Shown piece after piece: positions 6,593 through 14,277 of a DNA stretch of 22,987 bases; position 1 is the first letter of the stretch, and every line of letters begins with the position of its first letter. The notes beneath the pieces are model-generated. The model did no database searches and was not told the DNA's origin. It worked only from the letters and a program-made list of their open reading frames with translations. The position numbers and the translations under genes were made by a program. This DNA is from DATKCJ01 sp035513275 (GTDB lineage: Bacteria; Verrucomicrobiota; Verrucomicrobiia; Opitutales; Opitutaceae): contig DATKCJ010000371.1 of assembly GCA_035513275.1 (NCBI GenBank), positions 1 through 22,987 of the forward strand, in the 5' to 3' direction.

Positions 6593-7609
6593 CTACATGC
6601 CGAAAGTCAGGACCAACCCCAACGCCAGAATCAACCGGTAGATCGCGAACGGCCCCAGCCCGAACCTGACCAGCGCTGAAACCAGAAACTGGATCGCGAA
6701 CGCGGCCGACACGAATGCCACCAGACAGCCGAGGATGACCGGCCCCCAGCCGAGGACCTCGAACACGATAGGACCCGTTTTAAAGCCCTTCAGAATAGCC
6801 GCGCCGGCCAGTGTCGGCAGCCCGAGAAGGAAGCTGAACTCCGCGGCCTTTGCTGGCGACAGGCCAGTGAGATAGCCAGCGACGATCGTCACCATCGAGC
6901 GGCTCGTCCCGGGCCAGAACGCCACGCATTGGAAGACCCCGACGAACAGCGCCTCGGCGGGCGTCAGGTCGGCGGCGTCGCGCTCGGAATGGATCCGCCA
7001 GGAGCTGCGCGTCTGCCATGCCTGCACCCAGAACATCAGCACGGCACCAGCGGCCAGAGCCACGATCACAGCACCGACGGAGAACAAGTTCTCCTCGATC
7101 CAGTCGCCGACCGTCAGGCCGATGAGCACCGCCGGCAACAGTGCCACGAAAATGTTTCGCGCGAGCGCGAGCCCTTCACGATTGAAGCCGAAGATTCCGA
7201 GCGTCATGCCGCGCAACCGTGGCCAGTAGAGCAACGCAACAGCCGCGATGCCCCCGATCTGGATGATGATGGTATATGCGTCGACCGCATGCTTGCGCGT
7301 GAATGGGACCCCGGCGGGATTGTCCCTGCCCGGCGGCTCGACCCAAACCGGCGAACCGTCGGCGCGCATGAGCGGGTAGTTTTCATTCAACCCGAGTGCC
7401 TCGTTGGCGATGAGCAGGTGGCCAGTCGACGAGATCGGCAGAAACTCCGTCACACCCTCGACGAGTCCGAGGATCACGGCATCGCTCCACGTGAGTCTCG
7501 CCGACTCCGTTGCCGGCATGACAGGCTGACTGGGCGTGGAATCCGGCGGCTCCTGCGCGCTGGCCGGAAGCGCGATGCCAAGGAGGATCACCAGAATCGT
7601 CGTGCGCAT
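6593..7609 (-). CDS. uppP: Undecaprenyl-diphosphatase (BacA/UppP family)
   Basis: UppP is an integral membrane enzyme that removes phosphate from undecaprenyl diphosphate, recycling the lipid carrier for peptidoglycan and other polymers. The catalytic region is intact: ILGLVEGVTEFLPISSTGHL (E51, E55, S61, H64) and FWPGTSRSM at 232-239. Several hydrophobic helices follow, including a long C-terminal set ending LILALGLVLTFGM. At 338 residues it is longer than the usual 265-280. The excess is an N-terminal signal-peptide-like segment (ILVILLGIALPASAQ), a Pro/Ser-rich linker (residues 20-38), and an insert after the first motif (about residues 72-108). It is divergent from glmM, another cell-wall precursor gene. 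Confidence 0.93.
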   Translation of the reverse strand: MRTTILVILLGIALPASAQEPPDSTPSQPVMPATESARLTWSDAVILGLVEGVTEFLPISSTGHLLIANEALGLNENYPLMRADGSPVWVEPPGRDNPAGVPFTRKHAVDAYTIIIQIGGIAAVALLYWPRLRGMTLGIFGFNREGLALARNIFVALLPAVLIGLTVGDWIEENLFSVGAVIVALAAGAVLMFWVQAWQTRSSWRIHSERDAADLTPAEALFVGVFQCVAFWPGTSRSMVTIVAGYLTGLSPAKAAEFSFLLGLPTLAGAAILKGFKTGPIVFEVLGWGPVILGCLVAFVSAAFAIQFLVSALVRFGLGPFAIYRLILALGLVLTFGM

Positions 7610-7751
7610 GAACTGTTTTCACGCTTCCGGATACGCGCGGCAGTGTCGAGGTTTTAGCTTTGCACGTCGCAACGATGCCGACAGTCCTTTCGAAAGTGCC
7701 CATGATTGTGATAACCCCTCCTGGAGGCGCCGGCCCGGACGCCGCGGTCGC
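7610..7751. promoter_or_regulatory. Divergent promoter region between uppP and glmM
   Basis: These 142 bases must hold the promoters for both uppP (minus) and glmM (plus), because the genes point away from each other. I could not find a strong consensus pair for either. A weak candidate for glmM is TTTCGA followed by GATAAC in the 7690-7715 stretch. A CTCCTGGAGG sequence lies about 25-30 bases before the chosen glmM start, too far to act as a ribosome site for it. Confidence 0.4.
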
Positions 7752-9101
7752 ATGAAGCGCGAGTTTTTCGGAACGGATGGCGTGCGCGGTCGTGTGGGTG
7801 GCCCGGTCATCAACCCGGCGTTCTTCCGGAGGCTCGCGTTTGCCGCCGGTAAGACGATGCATCCCGCCGGAGTGAGCGCGCCGCTGGCCGTGATCGGCCG
7901 CGACACGCGCGCGTCGGGCGAGTCGCTCGAAGTCGCGGTGTGCGAAGGGCTGCTAGCCGCGGGATGGAACGTCTCCCTCCTCGGCGTGCTGCCGACACCG
8001 GCGGTCGCCCTCGCCGCGCGTGAGTCGGGCGCCGCGCTGGGCGTCGTCCTCACCGCATCGCACAATCCTGCCGCCGACAACGGCATCAAGTTCTTCAACG
8101 CCACCGGCACCAAGCTCGACGACCTCACCGAACTGCGCATCGAGTCAATCCTGCCAGCGGACGATCTCGCGTCCGCCGTCGCCACCGGCGTCGCGAGCCG
8201 TGCGACGAGCGCGGGCGATGCCTATGTGCGCCGGATGATCTCGCTGCTCCCTGCGGGATGCCTCGCCGGCTGGCGTATCGGATTCGACGGTGCAAACGGT
8301 GCCACTTGCGGCACGACGCCCTTTGTATTGCGCGCACTCGGCGCCGAGGTGGTCTCGATCGGTTGCGAGCCCGACGGCACGAACATCAATTCCGGCGTCG
8401 GCAGCGAGAATCCGGCAGCGCTCGGCGCGTTGGTGAAGACTTCCGGCTCGCGACTCGGCGTCGCGCACGATGGCGACGGCGACCGGCTCGTCCTTTGCGA
8501 CGAGACGGGCTCGGTGCTCGACGGAGACGAGATTCTCACGTTCCTCGCATGCCATGCACTGGAGCGGGGCACGCTCACGGGCGGCAAGCTAGTCGTCACG
8601 GTGCAAAGCAATCTCGGCGTCGATGCCGCGGTGCGCCGCGCGGGCGGGAGCGTGGTGCGCTGTGATGTGGGCGACCGCTACGTGACAGACGCGATGGAGC
8701 GCGAAGGCGCGGTGATCGGCGGCGAGTCGTCAGGCCACCTTGTGTTTTCCCAAGTATCGCCGACGGGCGACGGTCTCATCGGTGCCCTCGAATCGATTCG
8801 TGTGATGATCGAGTCCGGTAGACCGCTTTCGGAATTGCGCCGGCGGCTCGTTCGATTTCCGCAGAGGACCGAGGCGATTCGCGTCCGCGAGAAGCAGCCG
8901 ATCGAAGCGTGTGCGACACTTACGGCCGCAATCCAGAATGCCGAAGCCGCGCTCTCCGACCGCGGCCGCGTGCTCGTCCGCTACTCCGGCACCGAGCCGA
9001 AGATCCGGTTGCTCGTGGAAGGCCCGGACGAATCGGAAGTCGCGCTGTGGATGGACCGGCTGCGCGAAGCTGTGGGACGCGACCTTCAGAAAGTAGATTG
9101 A
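7752..9101 (+). CDS. glmM: Phosphoglucosamine mutase
   Basis: GlmM converts glucosamine 6-phosphate to glucosamine 1-phosphate on the way to UDP-GlcNAc, a precursor of peptidoglycan and lipopolysaccharide. The 449-residue protein has the family layout: MKREFFGTDGVRGRVG at the N-terminus, the phosphoserine loop TASHNPAADNGIKFF with active S103, the metal loop HDGDGDRLVL, the sugar-binding GGESSGH, and the C-terminal phosphate-binding RYSGTEPKIRLLVEG. The frame is open further upstream to 7536, but the family begins exactly with 'FGTDGVRG' a few residues after the methionine, so ATG 7752 is the start. It is divergent from uppP. Length and all catalytic motifs are normal. Confidence 0.97.
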   Translation: MKREFFGTDGVRGRVGGPVINPAFFRRLAFAAGKTMHPAGVSAPLAVIGRDTRASGESLEVAVCEGLLAAGWNVSLLGVLPTPAVALAARESGAALGVVLTASHNPAADNGIKFFNATGTKLDDLTELRIESILPADDLASAVATGVASRATSAGDAYVRRMISLLPAGCLAGWRIGFDGANGATCGTTPFVLRALGAEVVSIGCEPDGTNINSGVGSENPAALGALVKTSGSRLGVAHDGDGDRLVLCDETGSVLDGDEILTFLACHALERGTLTGGKLVVTVQSNLGVDAAVRRAGGSVVRCDVGDRYVTDAMEREGAVIGGESSGHLVFSQVSPTGDGLIGALESIRVMIESGRPLSELRRRLVRFPQRTEAIRVREKQPIEACATLTAAIQNAEAALSDRGRVLVRYSGTEPKIRLLVEGPDESEVALWMDRLREAVGRDLQKVD

Positions 9102-9111
9102 TCCTCTCTCA

Positions 9112-9151
9112 TGTGGGTTGGGCTTCACGCCCGACACTCCGGGCATGCCCG
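9112..9151. repeat. Intergenic hairpin of the 'GGGTYGGGCTT' type plus a 12-base palindrome
   Basis: Ten bases after glmM there is a hairpin: GTTGGGC (9117-9123), loop TTCAC, GCCCGAC (9129-9135), with one G-U pair. It is followed by a perfect 12-base palindrome CGGGCATGCCCG (9140-9151). A related sequence occurs at 12928-12947. No T-tract follows, so it is not a standard intrinsic terminator, although it could still stop or stabilise the glmM transcript. Confidence 0.5.
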
Positions 9152-9266
9152 TCTCAATATACGTCGCGACCGGATCGGGTAAAGATTCGTGAGTCGCGCA
9201 TCGCGCCCACCTGTCGCCCCAGTGCGGGATTGACCGCACCCGGGCGCGGTAGGAATCTTCGCGCCG

Positions 9267-10637
9267 ATGCCGGAGGTCACCGTCCAACAGCTCGATTCGC
9301 GCCTGCAGAAACTCGTTGAAAACGCGCGAATCTCGATGGACCGCGGCAACTTTGAATACGCGATCGAAATGGCGCAAACCGTTCTCGGGCGTGAGCCGGG
9401 CTGCCTGGCCGTGCGCAAGCTCCTTCGCGCCGCGCAGATGCAGCACCTGAAGTCGCGCAACAGGTTTTTCGCGAAGGCGCTCGGTGGTGTGACGGGTGCG
9501 GGCGCAATCATGGCCGGCTCGTCGGCGCTGAAGAAGGAGCCGATGAAAGCGCTCGATGCCGCCGAGAAGGCGCTCGCCGCCGATCCGACGAGCGTCTCGG
9601 CGCAAAAGCTTCTCGGCCAGGCGGCTTCGGCTCTCGGACTGCACGAGACTGCGGTCTTCGCGTGGGAAACCGTGCGTGATCTGCAGCCCGATTCGCGGGA
9701 GCACCTGCTTGCGCTCGGCGACGCGTATGTCGCCGCTGGCCGGCACGGCGACGCGGTGAAGATCGCCGACGAGCTTCTGAAGCGAAACTCTGTCGATCCC
9801 GAGGCTCAGGCACTCCTCAAACACGCATCGGTCGCGCACTCGATCGACCGTGGCAACTGGCAGTCCGCGTCGGGTTCATATCGCGACAAACTCAAGGACG
9901 AGGCGCAGGCCGTCTCGCTCGAGCAGGCGTCGAAGGTCGTGGCCACCGGCGACATGACGCTTCGCCTCCTCTCCGAGGCCGAGGCGCGCGCCGCGCGCGA
10001 GCCGGGAAACCTGAATCATATCCGCGACGCTATCCAAGCGCACCGCGAACTCGGTAACCACGCTGCGGCGCTCGATTGGCTGCGCAAAGCCCGCGCGATT
10101 CCCGCCGGCGCCGCCGACCCGGCGCTCGAGCGGCTCGAGACCGATCTTCACGAGGCCGAGCTCGAAGCGCGGATCAACGCGGGCGGCGATCCGACGGGTG
10201 CGCACGCGGCCGAGCTTGCTGCGTTTCGCCTCGCGGGCGCGCGGGCGATGGTAGAGCGCTACCCGAACGACCACGACGCTCGCTACCGCCTCGGTGCGCT
10301 CCACTACGAGGCGGACGAGTTCGATGCGGCGATCGCGCAGTTCCAGGCGGCACAACGCGGACCAAAGGTGCGGCTGCAGGCGCTCGCAGGTCTCGGCGCT
10401 TGTTTCCAAGCCAAGGGACTCCTCGACCTTGCGATTGTGCAATACGAGGCGGCCCGCGCCGAGGTTTCGGCGATGGACGAGACGAAGAAACACATCATTT
10501 ACCAGCTCGCACGTTGCCATGAGCTCATGGGCGCCGCAGACAAGGCTATAGCAGAATTCAAGCTCATCTACGCAGCCGATATCGGCTACGCGGACGTGGC
10601 CGGAAAGATAAACGACTACTATGCACAGAGGCGGTGA
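9267..10637 (+). CDS. Tetratricopeptide-repeat protein
   Basis: A 456-residue soluble protein made of helical TPR-type repeats, with no signal peptide and no transmembrane helix. Repeat-like segments include MDRGNFEYAIEMAQTVLGREPG (residues 24-45), KALDAAEKALAADPTSVSAQKLLGQ, HLLALGDAYVAAGRHGDAVKIADELL, DARYRLGALHYEADEFDAAIAQFQAA, ALAGLGACFQAKGLLDLAIVQYEAA and YQLARCHELMGAADKAIAEFKLIY. A short Gly/Ala-rich stretch around residues 73-86 (ALGGVTGAGAIMAG) interrupts the repeats. Such proteins are scaffolds; the specific partner is unknown. The last 17 bases overlap the start of the downstream cysteine peptidase, which suggests coupled translation and perhaps a joint role. I do not recognise a named gene. 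Confidence 0.85.
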   Translation: MPEVTVQQLDSRLQKLVENARISMDRGNFEYAIEMAQTVLGREPGCLAVRKLLRAAQMQHLKSRNRFFAKALGGVTGAGAIMAGSSALKKEPMKALDAAEKALAADPTSVSAQKLLGQAASALGLHETAVFAWETVRDLQPDSREHLLALGDAYVAAGRHGDAVKIADELLKRNSVDPEAQALLKHASVAHSIDRGNWQSASGSYRDKLKDEAQAVSLEQASKVVATGDMTLRLLSEAEARAAREPGNLNHIRDAIQAHRELGNHAAALDWLRKARAIPAGAADPALERLETDLHEAELEARINAGGDPTGAHAAELAAFRLAGARAMVERYPNDHDARYRLGALHYEADEFDAAIAQFQAAQRGPKVRLQALAGLGACFQAKGLLDLAIVQYEAARAEVSAMDETKKHIIYQLARCHELMGAADKAIAEFKLIYAADIGYADVAGKINDYYAQRR

Positions 10638-11877
10638 GATCAGTGCCTTGACGTTCCCAAGAGTTGTCGGTGGCGTGCTTGCCGCGCCACATGAACAGGG
10701 AGTTGCGCGGCGAGCGCGCAACCTACAACAGGCGGGAACAAACGTCACCCGCATCGCGCTCGCCGCGCTCGCGTTCGCATTCGCGATTCCCGCTTTCGCC
10801 GAGGCGCCGAAGGAGTTCGCCGAGCTGCAGACGAAGGGAGCGACCTTCAAGAACGTGCGCGTCGTCTCGAAGAATCCGTCGTCGATAACAGTCCGCCATT
10901 CCGGCGGTATCGCACAGATCCTTTTCAAGGATCTCTCTCCCGAGTTGCAGGAGGCGTTCGGATACGTGCCCGAGGACATGGAGGCGTTCGAGGCACAACT
11001 TCGAACGCAGGCGCAGGCGGTTGTGGACCGCGAGGCGCGAGAGCGGACCCGTCGCGTGGTTACGCAGGTCGTGAAAGACGGTGCGGAGCGGATGGACAGA
11101 ATCGTGCAATCGTTCGGCATTGGCCCCGAACTCAAGGGAGTCGACATGCGCCCGCGACTGCGCGAACTCGAGCTCATTGTGAAGGACCAGGGAAACAGGC
11201 CCAGTTGCGCCGTCTATGCAGTCGTGAGCGCACTCGAACTGCAGGCCTACGAAGTCAACGGCCGGCCTGAGAAATACTCCGAGCAGTATCTGATTTGGGC
11301 GACCATGCAGGCCGTGGGCGAGCGTGCGCCGGTGGCGCTCGACTCCGACGGTGCGGGAGTGATCCGCGACGCCGGCTTTTCGCTCGATGAGGTGTTCCAT
11401 GCGCTCAACAGATTTGGGATTCCGACGCATGAAGCGATGAAGTCGGTCTTCGGGGAGGACACGGGCGCCGTTGAAATGCCGAGGGAAATGATTGCGGAAG
11501 CTCGAAAGAGGAGCGCGGTCATCCCCTACGCCGTGCCGGGCTCCAATGAGTCGGAGATGGCGGTCAACATGGTTCACGTGCTGAACAACGGCCTGCCGGT
11601 CGTGATTGCGATCCGCTGGCCGCACCAGGACGCAGCGAGGGGCGGGCTCCTCTCGACCCAGCCTCCAATCCAAGACTATGCACACGCAGTCACAGTCGTC
11701 GGCTACTCGTCGGAGACCGGCAAGACGGGTGACATCCGCTTCATCTTCAAGAATTCCTGGGGACCGAAGTGGGGTGCGTATGGTTACGGGTTTGTCGACA
11801 TGCAATACCTCTCAAAGAACCTGCTGGGCGCAGCGTTCATCGATCTGATCCCGGTGCGGCGGCCTCAGCCGAATTGA
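10621..11877 (+). CDS. Secreted papain-like (C1) cysteine peptidase with an N-terminal PVC-type module
   Basis: A 418-residue protein. A long basic N-terminal region leads to a hydrophobic signal (RIALAALAFAFAIPAFA, about 44-60). Next comes a small module (about 66-125) reading KGATFKNVRVVSKNPSSITV, then HSGGIAQILFKDLSPELQEAFGY, a pattern I associate with verrucomicrobial secreted proteins. A charged helical linker (about 125-165) follows, then a peptidase domain with the papain order of catalytic residues: Q190 and C196 in DQGNRPSCAVYA, H355 in DYAHAVTVVGY, and N378 in FKNSWGPKWGAYGYG. All four residues are present, so it is probably active outside the cytoplasm. The substrate is unknown. 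The start is uncertain: ATG 10621 gives an unusually long n-region; TTG 10648 or GTG 10675 are alternatives in the same frame. Confidence 0.83.
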   Translation: MHRGGEISALTFPRVVGGVLAAPHEQGVARRARNLQQAGTNVTRIALAALAFAFAIPAFAEAPKEFAELQTKGATFKNVRVVSKNPSSITVRHSGGIAQILFKDLSPELQEAFGYVPEDMEAFEAQLRTQAQAVVDREARERTRRVVTQVVKDGAERMDRIVQSFGIGPELKGVDMRPRLRELELIVKDQGNRPSCAVYAVVSALELQAYEVNGRPEKYSEQYLIWATMQAVGERAPVALDSDGAGVIRDAGFSLDEVFHALNRFGIPTHEAMKSVFGEDTGAVEMPREMIAEARKRSAVIPYAVPGSNESEMAVNMVHVLNNGLPVVIAIRWPHQDAARGGLLSTQPPIQDYAHAVTVVGYSSETGKTGDIRFIFKNSWGPKWGAYGYGFVDMQYLSKNLLGAAFIDLIPVRRPQPN

Positions 11878-11914
11878 GCGATCAGGGGCGCGCAAAGGCG
11901 CCATGGTCCACGGG

Positions 11915-11934
11915 AGGTAACGGTTCTGTTACCT
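11915..11934. other. Short perfect inverted repeat upstream of the CHRD gene
   Basis: AGGTAAC (11915-11921) and GTTACCT (11928-11934) are perfect complements around a 6-base loop, about 130 bases before the CHRD gene start and 38 bases after the peptidase stop. It could be an operator or a weak terminator for the peptidase transcript; only three Ts follow, so termination by itself is doubtful. Confidence 0.35.
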
Positions 11935-12063
11935 TTAACCGGCTGCAAAGGAGTCCCCTGATTTGCGAGAACTTCAATTGACGCTCTAGTCATCCCCGTC
12001 CGGGCGGTCCCCATCGATCGGCCGGGCTGCAACAAATCCCCCAGCCAATATCCCCCAAAGACC

Positions 12064-12870
12064 ATGAAACGATTGATTGGATTGCTTGTGTTAGTTTCCG
12101 CGCTGGCTGTGCCAGCTTTTGCAGCGACAGTTACCTTCCACGCGTCGATCACAGGCGCTCAAGAAAACCCTGGAACAGCATCGCCTGCCTGGGGAGTGGC
12201 TAACCTCGAACTCGATCCCGCGACAGGCTGGTTCAAGCTCGTCGTCAACCTCAAGAACGTGAATGAGACGCTCGCCGCCTCGCACATTCATGTGGCGGTC
12301 GCGGGAGTCAACGGCCCCGTGATTGTCGGCCTTGGCGGCGAGGCAGCCTACAGGCGCGCGGCTGGAAAAAATCTGCACGCGATCTTCACCGGCACGGTCC
12401 CGGCGGAGCACATTGAGGCGATGCTCTCAAACGGAACGTATGTGAACTTCCATACGGCGACCTATCCCGGTGGCGCGACACGAGGACAACTCATCGCCAA
12501 CGACGTCTCGTTGTGGGTCGAAATGAATGGCGCAAACGAAGTGCCGGCGCGCAACACCCCCGCCACCGGGTGGGCCGCGATCACCTACAACCCGGGCACG
12601 AAAGTGATTTCGACGCTGATCGAGATCGAGGACTTCGCGAACCCGATTACTGGCTCACACTACCACACGGCACCCGCCGGGATGAATGCTGGAGTCACAC
12701 TTGGACTCGGCCCCGAGGGCTCGTATGTGCGGGTCGGAGACGACCTCACGGGCGAGTTTCTCAATCTCGTGTGGCCGAGCGCTTCGCTGCCACTGCTCAC
12801 TGGTGGCGTCTACCTCAACATCCACTCGCCAGTCTACCCTGGCGGTGAGATCCGCGGACAGGTTTGGTAG
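12064..12870 (+). CDS. Secreted protein with two CHRD domains
   Basis: A 268-residue exported protein. The signal peptide is clear (MKRLIGLLVLVSALAVPAFA, cleavage after residue 20). Two tandem CHRD (chordin-like) domains follow, about residues 22-145 and 148-268. Each has the opening 'GA.E.P....ATG' strand (ITGAQENPGTASPAWG; MNGANEVPARNTPATG), the central histidine motif (ASHIHVAVAGVNGPV; GSHYHTAPAGMNAGV) and the closing motif (VNFHTATYPGGATRGQL; LNIHSPVYPGGEIRGQV). CHRD proteins are common in environmental bacteria, and their biochemical role there is not settled; the conserved histidines might bind metal or ligand. The gene stands alone and ends 20 bases before a strong terminator. Confidence 0.9.
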   Translation: MKRLIGLLVLVSALAVPAFAATVTFHASITGAQENPGTASPAWGVANLELDPATGWFKLVVNLKNVNETLAASHIHVAVAGVNGPVIVGLGGEAAYRRAAGKNLHAIFTGTVPAEHIEAMLSNGTYVNFHTATYPGGATRGQLIANDVSLWVEMNGANEVPARNTPATGWAAITYNPGTKVISTLIEIEDFANPITGSHYHTAPAGMNAGVTLGLGPEGSYVRVGDDLTGEFLNLVWPSASLPLLTGGVYLNIHSPVYPGGEIRGQVW

Positions 12871-12890
12871 GAGTGTAATTCTTCTAATCC

Positions 12891-12925
12891 GCAGCCGGCG
12901 AGACTCCTCGCCGGCTGCTTTTTTT
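12891..12925 (+). terminator. Strong intrinsic terminator of the CHRD gene
   Basis: A perfect 12-bp GC-rich stem (12891-12902 with 12907-12918) has a 4-base loop (ACTC) and is followed at once by seven Ts (12919-12925). It begins 20 bases after the CHRD stop. It is by far the best rho-independent terminator in the window and marks the end of the plus-strand genes here. Confidence 0.93.
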
Positions 12926-12927
12926 AT

Positions 12928-12947
12928 GGGTCGGGCTTTGTGCCGAC
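12928..12947. repeat. Hairpin related to the one at 9112
   Basis: The sequence GGGTCGGGCTTTGTGCCGAC folds with GTCGGC/GCCGAC pairing and one bulged G. It starts just after the T-tract of the terminator. It shares 'GGGTYGGGCTT' with the hairpin after glmM (9115-9125), suggesting a second family of dispersed intergenic palindromes. Confidence 0.45.
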
Positions 12948-13014
12948 ATCGTCTCGCAAGCGGAATCCCTGGTGGCCCCGGCGGTCTCGTGCATCGATCG
13001 CGGAGCATCTCCCG

Positions 13015-13085
13015 GTAGGGGCGCTTATCCTCAAGCGCCCTTTCCCCTGGACCAAGGCAAGGGCGGCTAAGGATAGCCGCCCTAC
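13015..13085. repeat. REP-like bipartite palindrome (GTAG...CTAC), locus 2
   Basis: The element starts GTAG (13015-13018) and ends CTAC (13082-13085). The first hairpin pairs GGGCGCTT (13019-13026) with AAGCGCCC (13033-13040). The second pairs GGGCGGCTA (13061-13069) with TAGCCGCCC (13074-13082). The first-loop region TATCCT (13026-13031) is the exact complement of AGGATA (13070-13075) in the second hairpin. It ends 19 bases from the stop of the truncated dehydrogenase. Confidence 0.7.
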
Positions 13086-13104
13086 CTTCTTGCATGCACG
13101 CATC

Positions 13105-13428
13105 TCAGATCGTCGGCATCACGTTCCCTCCGCACACCGGAACGAACGCTCCCGTGATGAAGCTCGCGAGGTCGGATGCGAGGAATGCGACGACGTTCGC
13201 CACTTCCTCGTCGGTCCCGCGGCGTCCCAGCGGCACGCTCGCTGAATAGCCTTTGTTGATCTCGGTGCCCGCCGCGCGGTCCTGGTCGGAGATCGTCCAT
13301 CCAGGTGCGACCTGGTTCACGGTGATATGGTGCGGCCCGACCTCGCGCGCGAGCACACGCAGCACGGCATCCATTCCGCGTTTGCCGGCTGCGTAAGTCG
13401 GCGCGAAAGGTCCGAAAGATGCCGATTG
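13105..13428 (-). pseudogene. 5'-truncated short-chain dehydrogenase/reductase (SDR) remnant
   Basis: The minus-strand frame from 13428 to TGA at 13105-13107 reads as the last third of an SDR: the catalytic Y-A-A-G-K (the YxxxK motif, Y codon 13395-13393, K codon 13383-13381), then GMDAVLRVLAREVGPHHITV, NQVAPGWT, VPLGRRGTDEEVANVVAFLA and ITGAFVPVCGGNVMPTI, the normal SDR C-terminus. The N-terminal Rossmann part (GxxxGxG, NNAG, catalytic Ser) is absent. An in-frame TGA at 13431-13429 closes the frame, and the sequence beyond is the start of the neighbouring plus-strand gene, with no SDR homology in the other minus frames. The 5' two thirds were therefore deleted or replaced. An internal ATG at 13374 could give an 89-residue peptide, but it would lack the active site. 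Confidence 0.85.
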
Positions 13429-13466
13429 TCACAGTGTCTGAATCCGGTGCGGGTGGTTCGCCGTAT

Positions 13467-13471
13467 AAGGA
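13467..13471 (+). promoter_or_regulatory. Ribosome binding site deciding the start at 13476
   Basis: AAGGA lies four bases before ATG 13476 and is one of the few recognisable Shine-Dalgarno sequences in the window. It supports the methionine directly before the signal peptide over the in-frame upstream start at 13419, which would add 19 residues and run into the dehydrogenase remnant. Confidence 0.5.
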
Positions 13472-13475
13472 TGCC

Positions 13476-14240
13476 ATGAAGTCACTCCATTGGACACGAT
13501 CCCTCACCACAGCTCTCGCGCTTGCTGTTGCAGTCGCGACGAACGCTGCCGAAACCACGCTGCTGCTCGACATCGACTTCGGCGTCCGCCACGTGCCGCC
13601 GTCGCGAGTGGCTGTCGCCGCCGGCGAAAAGCTCACGGTGATCGCACCGGACTTCGGTCCTGTGCAGTGGTTCAAGAACGGATCGCCGCTCGCCGGCGCC
13701 ACCGACCGGACCTTGTTCATCCAGGCTGTCGCGGCGGGCGACTCGGGCAGCTACCGTGCGATCTACACGGCATCCGACATGGCAGGCCGGGGAACTCAGT
13801 GGCTGCAACTTGGAGTCAAACCATCGCAACGGCTGGTGAACCTGTCGACGCGAGCACAGGTCGGCGCAGGAGAGAAGACATTCGTAGCAGGCTTCGTCGT
13901 CGATGGCGCTGGATCGAAGAAGATCATCATCCGAGCAGTCGGGCCATCGCTCGCGGATCACGGCATCGAGGAGCCGGTGGCGCATCCGACGATCGCGATT
14001 TTCGACAAGGATGGAGTTCCATATGAAAACGGCTACGTCTATCCGGCCTGCGTCGGCTGCCTGACCTACGAAAGCGATCTCGCCGAGTCGCTCATCAAGG
14101 CGGGCGCGTTTCCGCTTCCTCCGGGAACTGCGGATGTGGTGAAGATGATGCCGTTCACGCCCGGCGCCTACACCGTGCACGTGAACAGCGCCGACGGCAC
14201 GCCGGGCGTGGTGCTGCTTGAGATCTACGAGGTGCCGTGA
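13476..14240 (+). CDS. Secreted Ig-like-domain protein with a verrucomicrobial 'LSTRAQVGAG' module
   Basis: A 254-residue exported protein. The signal peptide is about residues 1-25 (TRSLTTALALAVAVATNAAE). An Ig-like fold follows, with strands VAVAAGEKLTVIA, VQWFKNGSPLAGATDRTLFI and the Y-corner motif AAGDSGSYRAIYT. The C-terminal part reads RLVNLSTRAQVGAGEKTFVA, then GFVVDGAGSKKIIIRAVGPSL, IAIFDKDGVPYENG and TPGAYTVHVNSADGTPGVVLLEIYEV, a beta-rich module I associate with large verrucomicrobial surface proteins. Two cysteines in PACVGC could form a disulfide. There is no catalytic motif, so a binding or structural role outside the cell is likely. It is divergent from the SDR remnant. Confidence 0.75.
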   Translation: MKSLHWTRSLTTALALAVAVATNAAETTLLLDIDFGVRHVPPSRVAVAAGEKLTVIAPDFGPVQWFKNGSPLAGATDRTLFIQAVAAGDSGSYRAIYTASDMAGRGTQWLQLGVKPSQRLVNLSTRAQVGAGEKTFVAGFVVDGAGSKKIIIRAVGPSLADHGIEEPVAHPTIAIFDKDGVPYENGYVYPACVGCLTYESDLAESLIKAGAFPLPPGTADVVKMMPFTPGAYTVHVNSADGTPGVVLLEIYEVP

Positions 14241-14277
14241 GAGGGCGGGAAACCACGTGATGCCGTGACTCTTAAAG

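Noticed and set aside
13082..13720. Minus-strand open frame over the SDR remnant and the Ig-like gene, considered as a frameshifted SDR N-terminus
   Set aside because: It contains no GxxxGxG or NNAG motif and is the complement of the Ig-like coding sequence, so it does not restore the missing dehydrogenase half.
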